Shown here one piece after another: positions 54,042-63,401 of a DNA stretch of 64,000 bases; within the stretch, counting starts at the first letter, position 1; every line of letters starts with the position of its first letter. The DNA is from CAG-791 sp963655255 (GTDB taxonomy: Bacteria; Bacillota; Clostridia; Lachnospirales; Lachnospiraceae): assembly GCA_963655255.1 (NCBI GenBank), contig CAVKEB010000005.1, positions 62,001-126,000 of the forward strand, read 5' to 3'. The position numbers and the translations under genes are program-made. The notes below the pieces were generated by a model. It made no database searches. It was not told where the DNA came from and saw nothing but the letters and a program-made list of their open reading frames with translations.

Positions 54042-54827
54042 CTATCCGATCCGCAGCTTTCCCATAATTTTCCGACGCAGAATATCCAGCTTTCCAAGGG
54101 TCATGTTATACCGCATTCCCTGATTTCCGCCGTATCGGTCTTTGTCACGAAAGATTGCCTTTGTATTTTCGCCTTCTTTGAGGAGTTCTTCAATAGCAGC
54201 AAACTCTGGTCCCACGTATTGAATTGTGAACTCACTTCCAAAATGATAAAAGTATGCGTTTTCCATAGATTCATCATGCCAGACAGGGATGATACCGTTT
54301 CTTAAGTCTTCCTCTGTCCAATCTCTTAAAATCCGGGCCATCTCCAGCATCAGTTTCGTTTTTCCCAAAATAAATCTGCCGGATACATATTTGTCGATCT
54401 CCGCTCCGTATGGCACATATGCCTTTGATTGCAGTCGACGTTCCAATGGCATTTCATCTGGCAAATCCGTATCTTTCGTAGCAGACCACAGAGAAAAATC
54501 CGTTGATTCAAAGATTTCGGATGGAATTTCCTTTAAAAACTCCATATTCGCATTGCAGAAAACGACATAATCGTAGCCCATCAGCAGATCCTGAATGCAG
54601 CATATACGATCCCATCTCAGCATGGAATCATAAGGCCACCCCATTTTTCCAGCATAAAAGGAATGTACTCTGTCCTTTTTGCCTTGAATAATATTTTTTT
54701 CATCTGTGAAAACAAAATAGTCTTTCTGAGCGCCTGTCAGGAAAAATTTTTCTGCAGATACATAAAAATCCTCCCATAAGATACTATATCTGCCGGTGCA
54801 TATATATATAACAGCATACTTGCTCAT
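54042..54827 (-). CDS. Glycosyltransferase family 6 (histo-blood-group ABO-like), NXN type
   Basis: A 261-residue GT-A retaining enzyme. IYICTGRYSILWEDFYVSAE begins the domain. SMLRWDRICCIQDLL precedes FCNANM (Asn-Ala-Asn at residues 92-94), which replaces the DXD of animal GT6 enzymes and is the mark of metal-independent bacterial GT6 proteins. VWHDESMEN at about 182-190 is the conserved acceptor-site segment. Family members add Gal or GalNAc alpha-1,3 to galactose, often the fucosylated H structure. Lacks the animal stem and anchor. The gene is AT-richer than those to its left. A GAGGAGG site precedes the ATG. Confidence 0.9.
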   Translation of the reverse strand: MSKYAVIYICTGRYSILWEDFYVSAEKFFLTGAQKDYFVFTDEKNIIQGKKDRVHSFYAGKMGWPYDSMLRWDRICCIQDLLMGYDYVVFCNANMEFLKEIPSEIFESTDFSLWSATKDTDLPDEMPLERRLQSKAYVPYGAEIDKYVSGRFILGKTKLMLEMARILRDWTEEDLRNGIIPVWHDESMENAYFYHFGSEFTIQYVGPEFAAIEELLKEGENTKAIFRDKDRYGGNQGMRYNMTLGKLDILRRKIMGKLRIG

Positions 54828-54865
54828 TGTATTTATTCCTCCTCAGATCATACTCTGCGGTATCC

Positions 54866-56740
54866 TCAAGAGTCATGCTGCAGCCATTCCAAATGTATCT
54901 CATCTCCATCATATCTGACAGCATAAAGTCTTCCATTTCCAATTTTGTCCATTCCATCAAACAAAGATGAATATTGATTCGTTGTTGTCGGAGTAATCAA
55001 CTGTATGTACACATAATCATATCCACCCGCTTCCAGCAAACTCACAAATTCATCCTTGGTCTGCTTCATCACACCGCCCGAACCATTTATCAAGTAATTA
55101 TAATCCGATCCAAACTGACTGCGCGCCGGACAGATGTAATTATAGAATGCCCGATCCGTATAGACATAATCATCCTTCTCATCAATCAGGTACACATGGT
55201 CCTGAGGCGTCAACGTGATTCCATTTTTTGCAAACTCATAAAATTCAATCGGTTCTTTTTTATGCAAAAGATTCTGCGTTGCCATTTCGTAATCAGAATA
55301 GGCATGTACCAAAAACATCATCCCAACCAAGCAGGGAATAACATATGTGTCATTAAATTTCAAAAAGAGAAAGAGTGTTGTCAGATACAAAGGGATCAAC
55401 AGGGGGATAAAATATCTCACGCTCAATCCTCCTACGCCTCCATTTGCCGGGCCTATCGCTGTTATTTCCAGATACCACATCAAAATACAATAGGACATCA
55501 TACAAAACAGATAAGACACTCCCACAGATATAATATCATGCTGTGTTTCATTATCAACTCTTGCCCTATGCATCCAAATCAATAAACCGTCAATAACCAG
55601 AAGGTCAATCACACTTTCAATAAAGGAGGGTTTGGGGAATGCCGACATCTGCTCCCACACATGTTTCCCAAAGGACAGATCCACGTCCAAATGACTATAT
55701 ATATAATACCCGGCAATTAACAGAACACCTACTGAAAAAGCAGCAATGACCACATTTCCTTTCTTATTTCCAAGAGCATTTCTAATGCCTCTGCCTATTA
55801 TTCCATAGACAAGACTTCCAATCATAGCCAGAATTGCGATAAAAAAAGGCTGGCAAAAACCTTCCCAGGAAAAGAGCGCAACGGCAGATCCCAGACCGGC
55901 CAGTAGCAGCATTTTCCTATGGATCCAGGCATTCTTGCTCTGAAAACATACCACCAAGATAATGGCCAAGAAAACAGATCCGGTACGTTTTGTCATTGCA
56001 AGCGAAATGGATCCAAGCACAAAACATAGCATATTAAACCGCTTCATATCTCTATAATCGTTCCAGAACATATAGAAGCAGAAAAAGATCATAGCTCCCA
56101 ACATTAAATCGGTTAGGAGTGTATGATACGCATCAACTATAATAGTAGGAATTAATAAAGTAATGACTGATGCCAACAATGTCTTTATAATCTTAAATTT
56201 TCCATTTATCGCAGAAAATAATGGTACAACAAAAGACATCATCAGTACATTTTGTGCCCAAAGGCATATTCCCTGGCTCGCCTCTCCATGCCAAGTCATA
56301 ACGGCCAAATAATCCCATAGTGCCGTAAAGGGAGGATGATCTCCTAATTGTGTGCTTGGCACCCCTTTCATCTTCCCAAAATAAACCATATTTTTAATTC
56401 GAAGATTCCAATAATAGAAATCATCCGAATGGTCGATTCCTCGTCCAACACTATAGAACAAGAAAAAGATAATGCATATCAATAAAAAAAGAGTTCCCGG
56501 AGTAACAACGTTCTTCCTAAATTGTTTTCTTCTGCTCCGAAAAGCAAATAATAGATATCCAACAGAGATTGCAAGTACAATATAATAAAAAGCAATTCCT
56601 GGAATCAGTGAAAAATACATTCCTGGAATATAGAGAATCCACGAAAGTATCATTGCAGCAGCAGCGTAACACTCTTCCATTTTTTTATCATAATAAACCG
56701 CCATTGCTCCGGCAATGAATAATGTTCCAATGACACTCAT
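54866..56740 (-). CDS. Large GT-C-like polytopic membrane protein
   Basis: A 624-residue protein with about thirteen hydrophobic segments. After helix 4 the outer loop reads GRGIDHSDDFYYWNLRIKNM and then STQLGDHPPFTALWDYL, an acidic-pair arrangement typical of GT-C transferases or polymer ligases. A C-terminal soluble domain follows (about residues 490-624). The exact family is not recognised. It is AT-rich and is the first gene of the minus-strand run down to 47.5 kb. TTGACA and TATAAT motifs lie upstream near 56.8 kb, but at non-standard spacing. Confidence 0.75.
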   Translation of the reverse strand: MSVIGTLFIAGAMAVYYDKKMEECYAAAAMILSWILYIPGMYFSLIPGIAFYYIVLAISVGYLLFAFRSRRKQFRKNVVTPGTLFLLICIIFFLFYSVGRGIDHSDDFYYWNLRIKNMVYFGKMKGVPSTQLGDHPPFTALWDYLAVMTWHGEASQGICLWAQNVLMMSFVVPLFSAINGKFKIIKTLLASVITLLIPTIIVDAYHTLLTDLMLGAMIFFCFYMFWNDYRDMKRFNMLCFVLGSISLAMTKRTGSVFLAIILVVCFQSKNAWIHRKMLLLAGLGSAVALFSWEGFCQPFFIAILAMIGSLVYGIIGRGIRNALGNKKGNVVIAAFSVGVLLIAGYYIYSHLDVDLSFGKHVWEQMSAFPKPSFIESVIDLLVIDGLLIWMHRARVDNETQHDIISVGVSYLFCMMSYCILMWYLEITAIGPANGGVGGLSVRYFIPLLIPLYLTTLFLFLKFNDTYVIPCLVGMMFLVHAYSDYEMATQNLLHKKEPIEFYEFAKNGITLTPQDHVYLIDEKDDYVYTDRAFYNYICPARSQFGSDYNYLINGSGGVMKQTKDEFVSLLEAGGYDYVYIQLITPTTTNQYSSLFDGMDKIGNGRLYAVRYDGDEIHLEWLQHDS

Positions 56741-56836
56741 AATATCTTCTTTCTACGACTTGGTAATTGTTTGCAGGCAAAGTTTAATATTATATGCCAT
56801 CTGTCAACTCACATTTTTCGATTTCTATTTCCTTTT

Positions 56837-58036
56837 CTAATCTCTATACCTTATATAAAGGGCATTTACAAACATTGCAAACAATATGACAGCGCCAATA
56901 TATTCACCATATGTTATCCAATATACACAACCATCTTCAATGGTCATTCCACTTTGCCCGATGACCGCTGTAATCGCAATCAATAAATTGTCCATACAAC
57001 TTCTCGTAGGCTTAACACTCTCTAAGAAAAACAGGACAGTATCTATAATCTCAAGTAATCCCCATGAGGCAACTATCATTAACAAGCAAGCAAACAATGC
57101 TCGAAATGGTTTGTATCCATACCCTGTACAAAAATTTATAAATTTCCCACAAAGACTGTGAATGTTCTTTTGTTCATAAGTTTCTTTTACAATATGATAT
57201 TGTGCTTCTGCACGTTCATTAAGTAGTCCTTGATTGGAGGCAGATTTTGATATGATGCTCCATGTTCCAACATTCATTTGTGAAAAATTATCTTTTGTAA
57301 AGTAATATGAATCATGTACACCTGCAAAATCAATATTTGTTATCTCATGATGACATCCACCCTTTGCTATCATTCTTAACACTGTACTTTCCTTCAGTTC
57401 AAAATCGCTAATAGCATATTGCATTGTCATCGTTCCAATATTACTATATTTTTCTATTAACATTTTTTCTATAGTAGCTGCCTTTGCTCTCATACTCCCA
57501 TTCATATTGAGTACGTTGATATTGCATCGTTGAACAGTGAAATATTTACAATTGTGGAACATTTGCATGCAATGAATATTGCAGTCCATGATTTTGATCT
57601 CATCAAATTCGAAATTTCCTACATCACTTTCTTCAAGAGAGAAATTGTTAACTCCAGCATCAAATCGATTAATCTTGCAATCCGCTAATATGACCTTTGG
57701 ACAGTCTATTTGTAAGTTATCAATTGTTTGTTTTTCTATCTGGATATTGATATTCTTGGCTTGTAAAATACTAATAGTAGAAGGTACATTATAAAAAGCA
57801 TCAATATAGACGTTTTCCGTTAGTGAATAGTTCCTTATAATAACTGCCGCATCGCGTAATCCAACAATTAGCGTACAGACATCTATATCATCCATCTTTT
57901 TTTCTAACATAACCTCTTTTACCAGATCATCATTCAGTCTAAATTCCGCATCAGAAATTAAATATTTCTTTGTAGCTTCATTTCCTTTTTTGTCCGATAT
58001 TTTCAGTTTTACCATGCTAAAATCGATATTCTCCAT
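56837..58036 (-). CDS. Beta-solenoid-like protein with C-terminal membrane-pore-like segments
   Basis: A 399-residue protein of two parts. Residues ~55-230 show a repeating pattern of short hydrophobic strands at about 20-residue spacing (NINIQIEKQ, NLQIDCPKVILADCKIN, NFSLEESDVGNFEFDEIKIM, FTVQRCNINVLNM), like a pentapeptide or right-handed beta-helix. The C-terminus has one helix (RALFACLLMIVASWGLLEII), then a short re-entrant-like segment LLIAITAVIGQSGMT and a last helix, resembling the two-helix ion-channel layout without the TxGYG filter. The family is not recognised. AGAGGA precedes the ATG. It lies between the glycan locus and the defence-type island. Confidence 0.7.
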   Translation of the reverse strand: MENIDFSMVKLKISDKKGNEATKKYLISDAEFRLNDDLVKEVMLEKKMDDIDVCTLIVGLRDAAVIIRNYSLTENVYIDAFYNVPSTISILQAKNINIQIEKQTIDNLQIDCPKVILADCKINRFDAGVNNFSLEESDVGNFEFDEIKIMDCNIHCMQMFHNCKYFTVQRCNINVLNMNGSMRAKAATIEKMLIEKYSNIGTMTMQYAISDFELKESTVLRMIAKGGCHHEITNIDFAGVHDSYYFTKDNFSQMNVGTWSIISKSASNQGLLNERAEAQYHIVKETYEQKNIHSLCGKFINFCTGYGYKPFRALFACLLMIVASWGLLEIIDTVLFFLESVKPTRSCMDNLLIAITAVIGQSGMTIEDGCVYWITYGEYIGAVILFAMFVNALYIRYRD

Positions 58037-58382
58037 AAATTATTTTTCCTCTGCTACGATCAATATTTTTATATTTTTAATTATTCTTCTATATCTATAA
58101 TAATGATTATCCAAAATAAGAATATTTTTTCATTCCATTTTCCTTAATAATTAGTTTTCTCTTCTCATCATATATTTAATATTAACTGCTATGTAATACC
58201 AAAAATATTTTTCTGATACCGTTCATTTGTTTTTTAGTAATTTTCAAGAAGCATGTTCTCCAAAGACCTACGACTTGTTTGAAGCTCTTTCCGCTATAAA
58301 GAATACATCATCCATAACATTGGATTTTCTTCTGTGCTTTAGAAGCTTCGTTCCAAATACAATTAAATTTGGCAGCAATAAT
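58037..58382. other. AT-rich intergenic stretch without a recognised gene
   Basis: About 350 bases of AT-rich sequence. Short frames occur on the plus strand but have no family resemblance and no ribosome binding site. It may hold the promoter for the gene at 58036, but I see no clear -35/-10 pair. Confidence 0.5.
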
Positions 58383-58658
58383 TTAACCATTGTTTTTCTT
58401 AGTTCTATCTTTCCCGGATCCAAGTAACAGTATTCTGCAAATTTTACTTTTTTCCAGAATCACAACAATCGCTATGGTTCCTGCCATGATAATCACGGAT
58501 TCAAGCAAAGCATTCCACCATGCAGCATTCATGTTACGAGCCAACTTTCTTAACCCATCCTGCACCAAATAGCCGGAAACAATATAGATCGGCAATGTCT
58601 TCTGACCAAACCACTCAACAATTTTTACTAAATCAAATACTACACTTCTTTTTTTGCT
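58383..58658 (-). pseudogene. C-terminal fragment of an acyltransferase family 3 gene
   Basis: The frame opens after a stop near 58660 and reads VKIVEWFGQKTLPIYIVSGYLV, the usual last third of acyltransferase-3 proteins, followed by one more helix (ALLESVIIMAGTIAIVVIL) and a basic tail. The first two thirds of a normal gene are absent, so this is a remnant. Confidence 0.65.
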
Positions 58659-58682
58659 TCAACCATCTATTAGTTCCTTAAG

Positions 58683-58932
58683 TCAACATCACCAGCCCTG
58701 CTGGTGGTTTGTTGTCGCCCTTCCAAGGCGTCATTGTGTTTCCGTCTAAAGGCGGTCTAATAAACCGTTCCATCTGTTACTGGTGGCCGCTTAAAAGCGG
58801 CTTACAACATTTCTCACTTCTTTTCGGGATCTCCCCTTCCAGTCGATTCCTCTCATACTGCTCTGCAATAAACTTCATTCACCGCACCGCGCATCTGTTA
58901 GTCCCCTCCGCTCCGCTGGGGGATTAATGAAG
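58683..58932. other. Series of short GC-rich hairpins next to an IS66 remnant
   Basis: Within an AT-rich surrounding there are four compact inverted repeats at about 30-base spacing: CACCAGC-CCT-GCTGGTG, CGCC-CTTCCAA-GGCG, CCGTCTAAAGGCGG, and GCCGC-TTAAAA-GCGGC. A further CCCCTCCGCTCCGCTGGGGG follows near 58912. There is no convincing coding frame. It ends where IS66 homology begins. Confidence 0.5.
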
Positions 58933-59533
58933 GTTTCATTCACGAATTCCTTCGCATTCGTACCTGCTCTTGTTTTATAGTACCGGTACAGCACAATCAG
59001 CGACTGATCATCTTCGCCTCTGCGGAATGCCCATAAGACTTGGACTGCGGGCGTTTATCCTTCTCATTCAAAACCTGGAAAGAAATTTCATCCGCCATAA
59101 TAAAACTGCGCCCAAGGAGTGTCTGATGAAAGTAATCAAACATTGGTGGTAAAAACTCTTGATCATTTTTGAGCAGCCAGTTTGATAAGATGGCTCTTCC
59201 GTTGGAGACGCTCACCTGCTCTCAGTCCTTTTCCCGGCGGTATAGTGGCACGCTCTGACAGAACTCCTGATATCCCATGCAATCTTGGATGCGAATGCCA
59301 TTCCGTAGAACATAAGATCCCGTCCGTCAAAGGATTTGCACATATCCGTTTGGTCATAGACAATACATATGGCTATCTCTTGAAACATCGGCTAGCATGA
59401 CCGATTTACCAGAAAAGACAGAATCTCTCCAACAAGAGCCAGATCCGTTCCATTGCACAGCCGTATGGAAAGATTTTCGGTCGTAATCTGAATCATATGT
59501 GAATTTGCATATGACTCCCCACCAAGGATGATT
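58933..59533 (-). mobile_element. Decayed IS66-family insertion sequence
   Basis: Fragments of all three IS66 genes can be read on the minus strand in the right order. At 59392-59533: a TnpA-like end (ENLSIRLCNGTDLALVGEIL). Near 59300-59385: a TnpB start (IVYDQTDMCKSFDG, compare the family's TDMRKSFDG). At 58933-59300: TnpC with EFCQSVPLYRREKD, an in-frame TGA, SNGRAILSNWLL, MADEISFQVLNEKDKRPQSKSY, then a frameshift into WAFRRGEDDQSLIVLYRYYK. Most of tnpB and tnpC is deleted. It marks the island as rearranged. Confidence 0.8.
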
Positions 59534-59743
59534 CTACAAGCGAAATTTCTCTCTTATTCGAATTTCATTTTCCAATTGATGAAACGCTCCTACCTTATCA
59601 TCTCCGCTTGCCCATTTCTTAATTTCCTTATCCCCAATCCATGTACTAGCCCATGTATACTGATGATCCTTTTTATAAGTAACCGGATACTTTTCCTCTT
59701 TATAAATTATGAAATCTATCTGTTCCTTCTCATTTCTCTTCAT
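59534..59743 (-). CDS. Small protein of unknown function (69 residues)
   Basis: A 69-residue, Lys/Glu-rich soluble protein with an AAGGAG site eight bases before its ATG. It begins MKRNEKEQIDFIIY and has HQYTWASTWIGDKEIKKWA in the middle. I do not recognise a family. Its stop abuts the IS66 remnant, so the C-terminus may be altered by the insertion. Confidence 0.5.
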   Translation of the reverse strand: MKRNEKEQIDFIIYKEEKYPVTYKKDHQYTWASTWIGDKEIKKWASGDDKVGAFHQLENEIRIREKFRL

Positions 59744-59811
59744 CGTTAAATCTCCTTACCCCAAATACTGATGTTATCAACTGAAATTACCCACATTGAA
59801 TAACATTTTCC

Positions 59812-59979
59812 TTAATCAAATAACAATTTTCCATGATATGCATTCTGTACGCGCTTCTCAGCATCATCCAAAGTCATTATTTGATAATCGCTCCCATACT
59901 CAAAAGATTGGCTTGCAACGCCTTTCTTATTGTAGCATAGGAGAAAGACTTTATTATACTGTTCGTAACAATTCCACTT
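59812..59979 (-). pseudogene. Possible C-terminal gene fragment
   Basis: A frame opening after a TGA reads FLLCYNKKGVASQSFEYGSD and, after two residues, MTLDDAEKRVQNAYHGKLLF, ending in a stop. The composition looks protein-like, but there is no start codon with a ribosome binding site and no family is recognised. The rest of the 59744-60058 gap shows nothing else. Confidence 0.3.
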
Positions 59980-60058
59980 ACTTCATTCTTCTCAGCATGG
60001 GCGGAAGATTAGACTTTTCACTCATTCTCTCCCTACAAGCTTTGGATTAGACTCTTCA

Positions 60059-61651
60059 TTACCATGTTATGCTTTGCCTTCGTTCAAATAATCCGGGCTT
60101 ATTCAAAAAAGATGATGGATATGCACTAACAAAATCATCAAATCTACTGCGAAAGCGTTTTGAACCATTCATAATATAGCATGCATCAATAGCACGAGTA
60201 ACACCTACATAATGAAGATTTAATAATTGAGTAACCTTATCTGTATCTTCTCTATCATCGGAAATGATATATTTATACATATCCATGTGAAATACAATAT
60301 TAAACTCCAGTCCCTTTGATTTGTGAAGTGTCATAATGTTGATTTCATTATCCGCAGCTGGAGCATAACTTTGGATCATCTCAGCATCAGATAGTACATT
60401 ATGAAGTAGTGTCCGCGCATTATCACTATCCCCTTTTGGATAAAGAAGTTTTGCAAGACATATAAATCTATCTTCAACAGTCAATATCGTTTCAGGCGTA
60501 CAAGAAAAAATTTCACTACATAAGTGAAGTGCTTGCCGATATTTTTCCGGTTCTGCCTCTTCAGAGAATAATTCATCTGCATAATCCATTGCGTATACAC
60601 TATTGTCAAAGCAAGAAACAAGAACATCCCTAAAAAGGCGGCACCAATCGGAAGTATCTTTATCTAAGGCTGTATCCACAAAAACTTTGTGTGGAGATTG
60701 TAACTCCTTATCTAAGAGGCTTATAGTGCCATTACCACGGCAAAGAATTGCAATTTTATTGTTATAAATAACGCCATATTTCTCCTTTATGCTATTCAAA
60801 TATTTATCAATTTTTTGAGCAATTTCAATTTCTCCTCCATGCACATTAACAAGAAATACCCTCTTATCTTCTGGAACAGATTTCGATGCATTAAAAAGGC
60901 ACAATGAATATTCGGAAATACTTGGATGACAACGGTAATTTTTGTTTAATTCAAAATGTTTAAATTCACTATTACCAATTAACTGAATTAAATATTTTGG
61001 AAAACGATTTGCAAATCCAAAAATTGCTTGATTTATGTCTCCGACAGCAACCCCGACAAGGCCTGCGTTTACAAGCTGAAGAAAAATATTATGTTGAATT
61101 TCTCCACAGTCTTGGTATTCATCTATGAATATATGTGAAAATCTTGCTCTAATGTACAATAGAGCACCAGGGACTTTTCTGAGAATATACAAAGCTATTT
61201 CGCCAGATTTCTCAAGGAAAATCTTGCCCTCAGACAATGCAGCAATAAGCAATATCTCTTGCTCACGACTCGGTTTAATGGAAAAGTCGGCAAGTATAGC
61301 GTATTTGGGATCATTTCTTACATCACTGCAAACAGAATATTCCACTATGGAATTTGTTAGATGGCTAGCAAACGGAATTATTATTTGCGAGATATAGAAC
61401 TTATCAATTGTACCGAAAAAGGATCGCTTTGCAGAAATTTCTTTTTGATTGCATCTTTTCTTTAATTCGTCACTTGCCTTATTGGTAAACGATATTGCAA
61501 TAACACCTTTATAATCCGGAAGAGACGTAAGAACTTTAAAGATTTTTTCAACAACAGTATATGTCTTTCCTGAGCCCGGTTTTGCAGTAACAACTGTATT
61601 CCGAGGATAATCAATAATCATCTGTTGTTCTATGGCTGGTTCTTTAGTCAT
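60059..61651 (-). CDS. UvrD/PcrA-like superfamily 1 helicase, GajB-like
   Basis: A 530-residue SF1 helicase-like protein. Motif I VTAKPGSGKTYTVVEKI, motif Ia IAISFTNKASDELKKR, motif II FIDEYQDCGEIQ, motif III VGDINQAIFGF, motif IV-V NIMTLHKSKGLEF and motif VI YVGVTRAID are all present. Length fits GajB of Gabija, shorter than full UvrD. It directly follows and slightly overlaps the OLD-nuclease gene on the same strand, the gajA-gajB order. The start is uncertain (ATG 61651 or TTG 61675), with weak ribosome binding sites for both. Confidence 0.85.
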   Translation of the reverse strand: MTKEPAIEQQMIIDYPRNTVVTAKPGSGKTYTVVEKIFKVLTSLPDYKGVIAISFTNKASDELKKRCNQKEISAKRSFFGTIDKFYISQIIIPFASHLTNSIVEYSVCSDVRNDPKYAILADFSIKPSREQEILLIAALSEGKIFLEKSGEIALYILRKVPGALLYIRARFSHIFIDEYQDCGEIQHNIFLQLVNAGLVGVAVGDINQAIFGFANRFPKYLIQLIGNSEFKHFELNKNYRCHPSISEYSLCLFNASKSVPEDKRVFLVNVHGGEIEIAQKIDKYLNSIKEKYGVIYNNKIAILCRGNGTISLLDKELQSPHKVFVDTALDKDTSDWCRLFRDVLVSCFDNSVYAMDYADELFSEEAEPEKYRQALHLCSEIFSCTPETILTVEDRFICLAKLLYPKGDSDNARTLLHNVLSDAEMIQSYAPAADNEINIMTLHKSKGLEFNIVFHMDMYKYIISDDREDTDKVTQLLNLHYVGVTRAIDACYIMNGSKRFRSRFDDFVSAYPSSFLNKPGLFERRQSITW

Positions 61652-63401
61652 TTTTGGGGTGAGCCCTTTCTTCAATTTTGATTTTCAGATTACTTAAAGG
61701 TAAAACAATATTGTCATCAACTAAACATGAAAGCGCATCATGATTTTGGGATAGAAAACACATCATATTTTCAGCTTTTTTTGTTTGCATGGCTTTAACA
61801 AGAGTATTTACCGCGCGTTTATTATAATGAGTTCGCAATACATCTTTCAAAGGACTATTAGCGAGATCCGTTTCTAGGTCAACATCTGACACATACAAGC
61901 CATAAGAGACTGCCTGTGTGCGTATATAGAAATTCAAATTAGCAGCAATGGCAGTGGGATTAGTTTTATATGTCCATTCGTTTTCTTTTTCATGCTGCTT
62001 CCAATAATCGCATAGATCATTATCAGTTCCAGAATATATATCTTTGAGAATACCCATAATGCGTGAGATGCCAGCATAATACTGTTTTGTAGGCTTTTGG
62101 ATAGGCTTAGCAAAAATATCGTTGTCTGTTCTTAATGTCCAAGGTATATCCAACGCATTACATATAGCAACATATGGCTTAAATCCAATTCCTTCGACTG
62201 AAATAATAGAAATATTAAGCCGATCCAAGTCGATGTTAAGTGCTCTTGCTAATGCGTTATAGAATAACACCTCCGATGTCCCTTCTACGAGAAAAACACC
62301 ATCCGCAAAAAACACTTCTGCCGAAAGAGCATTAAGCCTATAGCCAAAATCAATAATAACTTTTTGCAGCATTGCACTGCACCCACCACAGGCTGAATGG
62401 GTAAATTTAGCTTTAGCATACAATCGCACCAGACTTTTAGGATCAAATCTTGATGCAATATGAGGTGAATGCGAAGTAATAAACACTTGATCACTAAAAT
62501 GATTTTGAATATACTCCGAGAGCTTGCGTTGCTGATGCGGATGAAGATGGGCTTCTGGTTCTTCTATGGCATAGAATGTAATATGATCAATGTCTTTTTG
62601 AATATTTTGTTTTGCAATCCATGTTGCAAGAAAAATTTGATTATTTCTACCATCGCCACCTAAGGTAAGAGCATGATCAGCAGATGAATATGCAAGCACT
62701 AAATTATCAAGAAGTTTTCCGGCATCACTTCCCCCAGCAACAAACTGTACCGTTTGATCCTCATTATGTATAGATAACTCATCTAGTTCTTGATTAACAT
62801 GATCAAGAGCAGTAGTAATATAATTCATAGAGTTAACCTGCTTATTAATGAAGTCTAATTTTTCTTGAATTTCAACAGATTTTTGCTCATCCTCAAGAAT
62901 TGCATCTTCAGACAATTTTTCTTTTGCAAGTCGAAGTATCTGGGCTCGCTCATGTTTTAAGAAACCTAAAAGATTTCGATTTGTATCAACACATTGCATA
63001 TTCAAGCGGCGAATATATTGCCGTGTCGTGATTTCTACTAATGTATCTTCACTGAAACCATTGAATAATTGATAGGCCCCATTTTTAGAATTTGTATAAC
63101 GAATCAGCACAGTTCCATCTTTCACAGCACCACCAAAAGCACTTAAAAGACATTCTTCAACAACATTTGTAACCGTAACAGTTATTTCAATCTTATTTGT
63201 CCCAGAATATGCATTATAGTCACTATCAGAAAGTTCCAAATCACGTTCACTAATGCTTTTATCAAACAGCAAACGTAACGCATAAATTAAATTAGTTTTC
63301 CCAACATCATTTGCTCCAATAATTAATGTTTTATCTTGAAAAGTAATTTTTTCATCTTCAAAATTTCGAAATCCTTTAATATGGATATTGGCAATTTTCA
63401 C
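61644..63401 (-). CDS. OLD-family ATP-dependent endonuclease, GajA-like
   Basis: A 585-residue protein of the class 2 OLD family. An ABC-type ATPase comes first: IHIKGFRNFEDEKITF, Walker A GANDVGKTNL near residue 30, a coiled-coil insert around residues 160-230, and Walker B-like FYAIEEPEAHLHPHQQRKL with ITSHSP after it. A TOPRIM nuclease domain follows: FLVEGTSEVLFYNALA (catalytic Glu) and LRTDNDIF (Asp pair). GajA senses nucleotide depletion and cuts DNA in Gabija. The GTG at 63401 has AAGGGG just upstream; a TTG at 63443 is less likely. Confidence 0.87.
   Translation of the reverse strand: MKIANIHIKGFRNFEDEKITFQDKTLIIGANDVGKTNLIYALRLLFDKSISERDLELSDSDYNAYSGTNKIEITVTVTNVVEECLLSAFGGAVKDGTVLIRYTNSKNGAYQLFNGFSEDTLVEITTRQYIRRLNMQCVDTNRNLLGFLKHERAQILRLAKEKLSEDAILEDEQKSVEIQEKLDFINKQVNSMNYITTALDHVNQELDELSIHNEDQTVQFVAGGSDAGKLLDNLVLAYSSADHALTLGGDGRNNQIFLATWIAKQNIQKDIDHITFYAIEEPEAHLHPHQQRKLSEYIQNHFSDQVFITSHSPHIASRFDPKSLVRLYAKAKFTHSACGGCSAMLQKVIIDFGYRLNALSAEVFFADGVFLVEGTSEVLFYNALARALNIDLDRLNISIISVEGIGFKPYVAICNALDIPWTLRTDNDIFAKPIQKPTKQYYAGISRIMGILKDIYSGTDNDLCDYWKQHEKENEWTYKTNPTAIAANLNFYIRTQAVSYGLYVSDVDLETDLANSPLKDVLRTHYNKRAVNTLVKAMQTKKAENMMCFLSQNHDALSCLVDDNIVLPLSNLKIKIEERAHPKND

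Noticed and set aside
54042..54827. The GT6-like protein as a GT8 or GT32 enzyme
   Set aside because: The FCNANM motif, the upstream SMLRWDRICCIQ block and the WHDES segment fit GT6 closely; GT8 and GT32 have DXD and different flanks.
59796..60050. Plus-strand open frame of 84 codons
   Set aside because: No ribosome binding site and no family resemblance; the minus strand has a more protein-like fragment here.
60059..63401. The nuclease/helicase pair as a RecBCD- or AddAB-type repair system
   Set aside because: The nuclease partner is an OLD-type ATPase with a TOPRIM domain, not a RecB-type nuclease, and the helicase lacks the large AddA domains.
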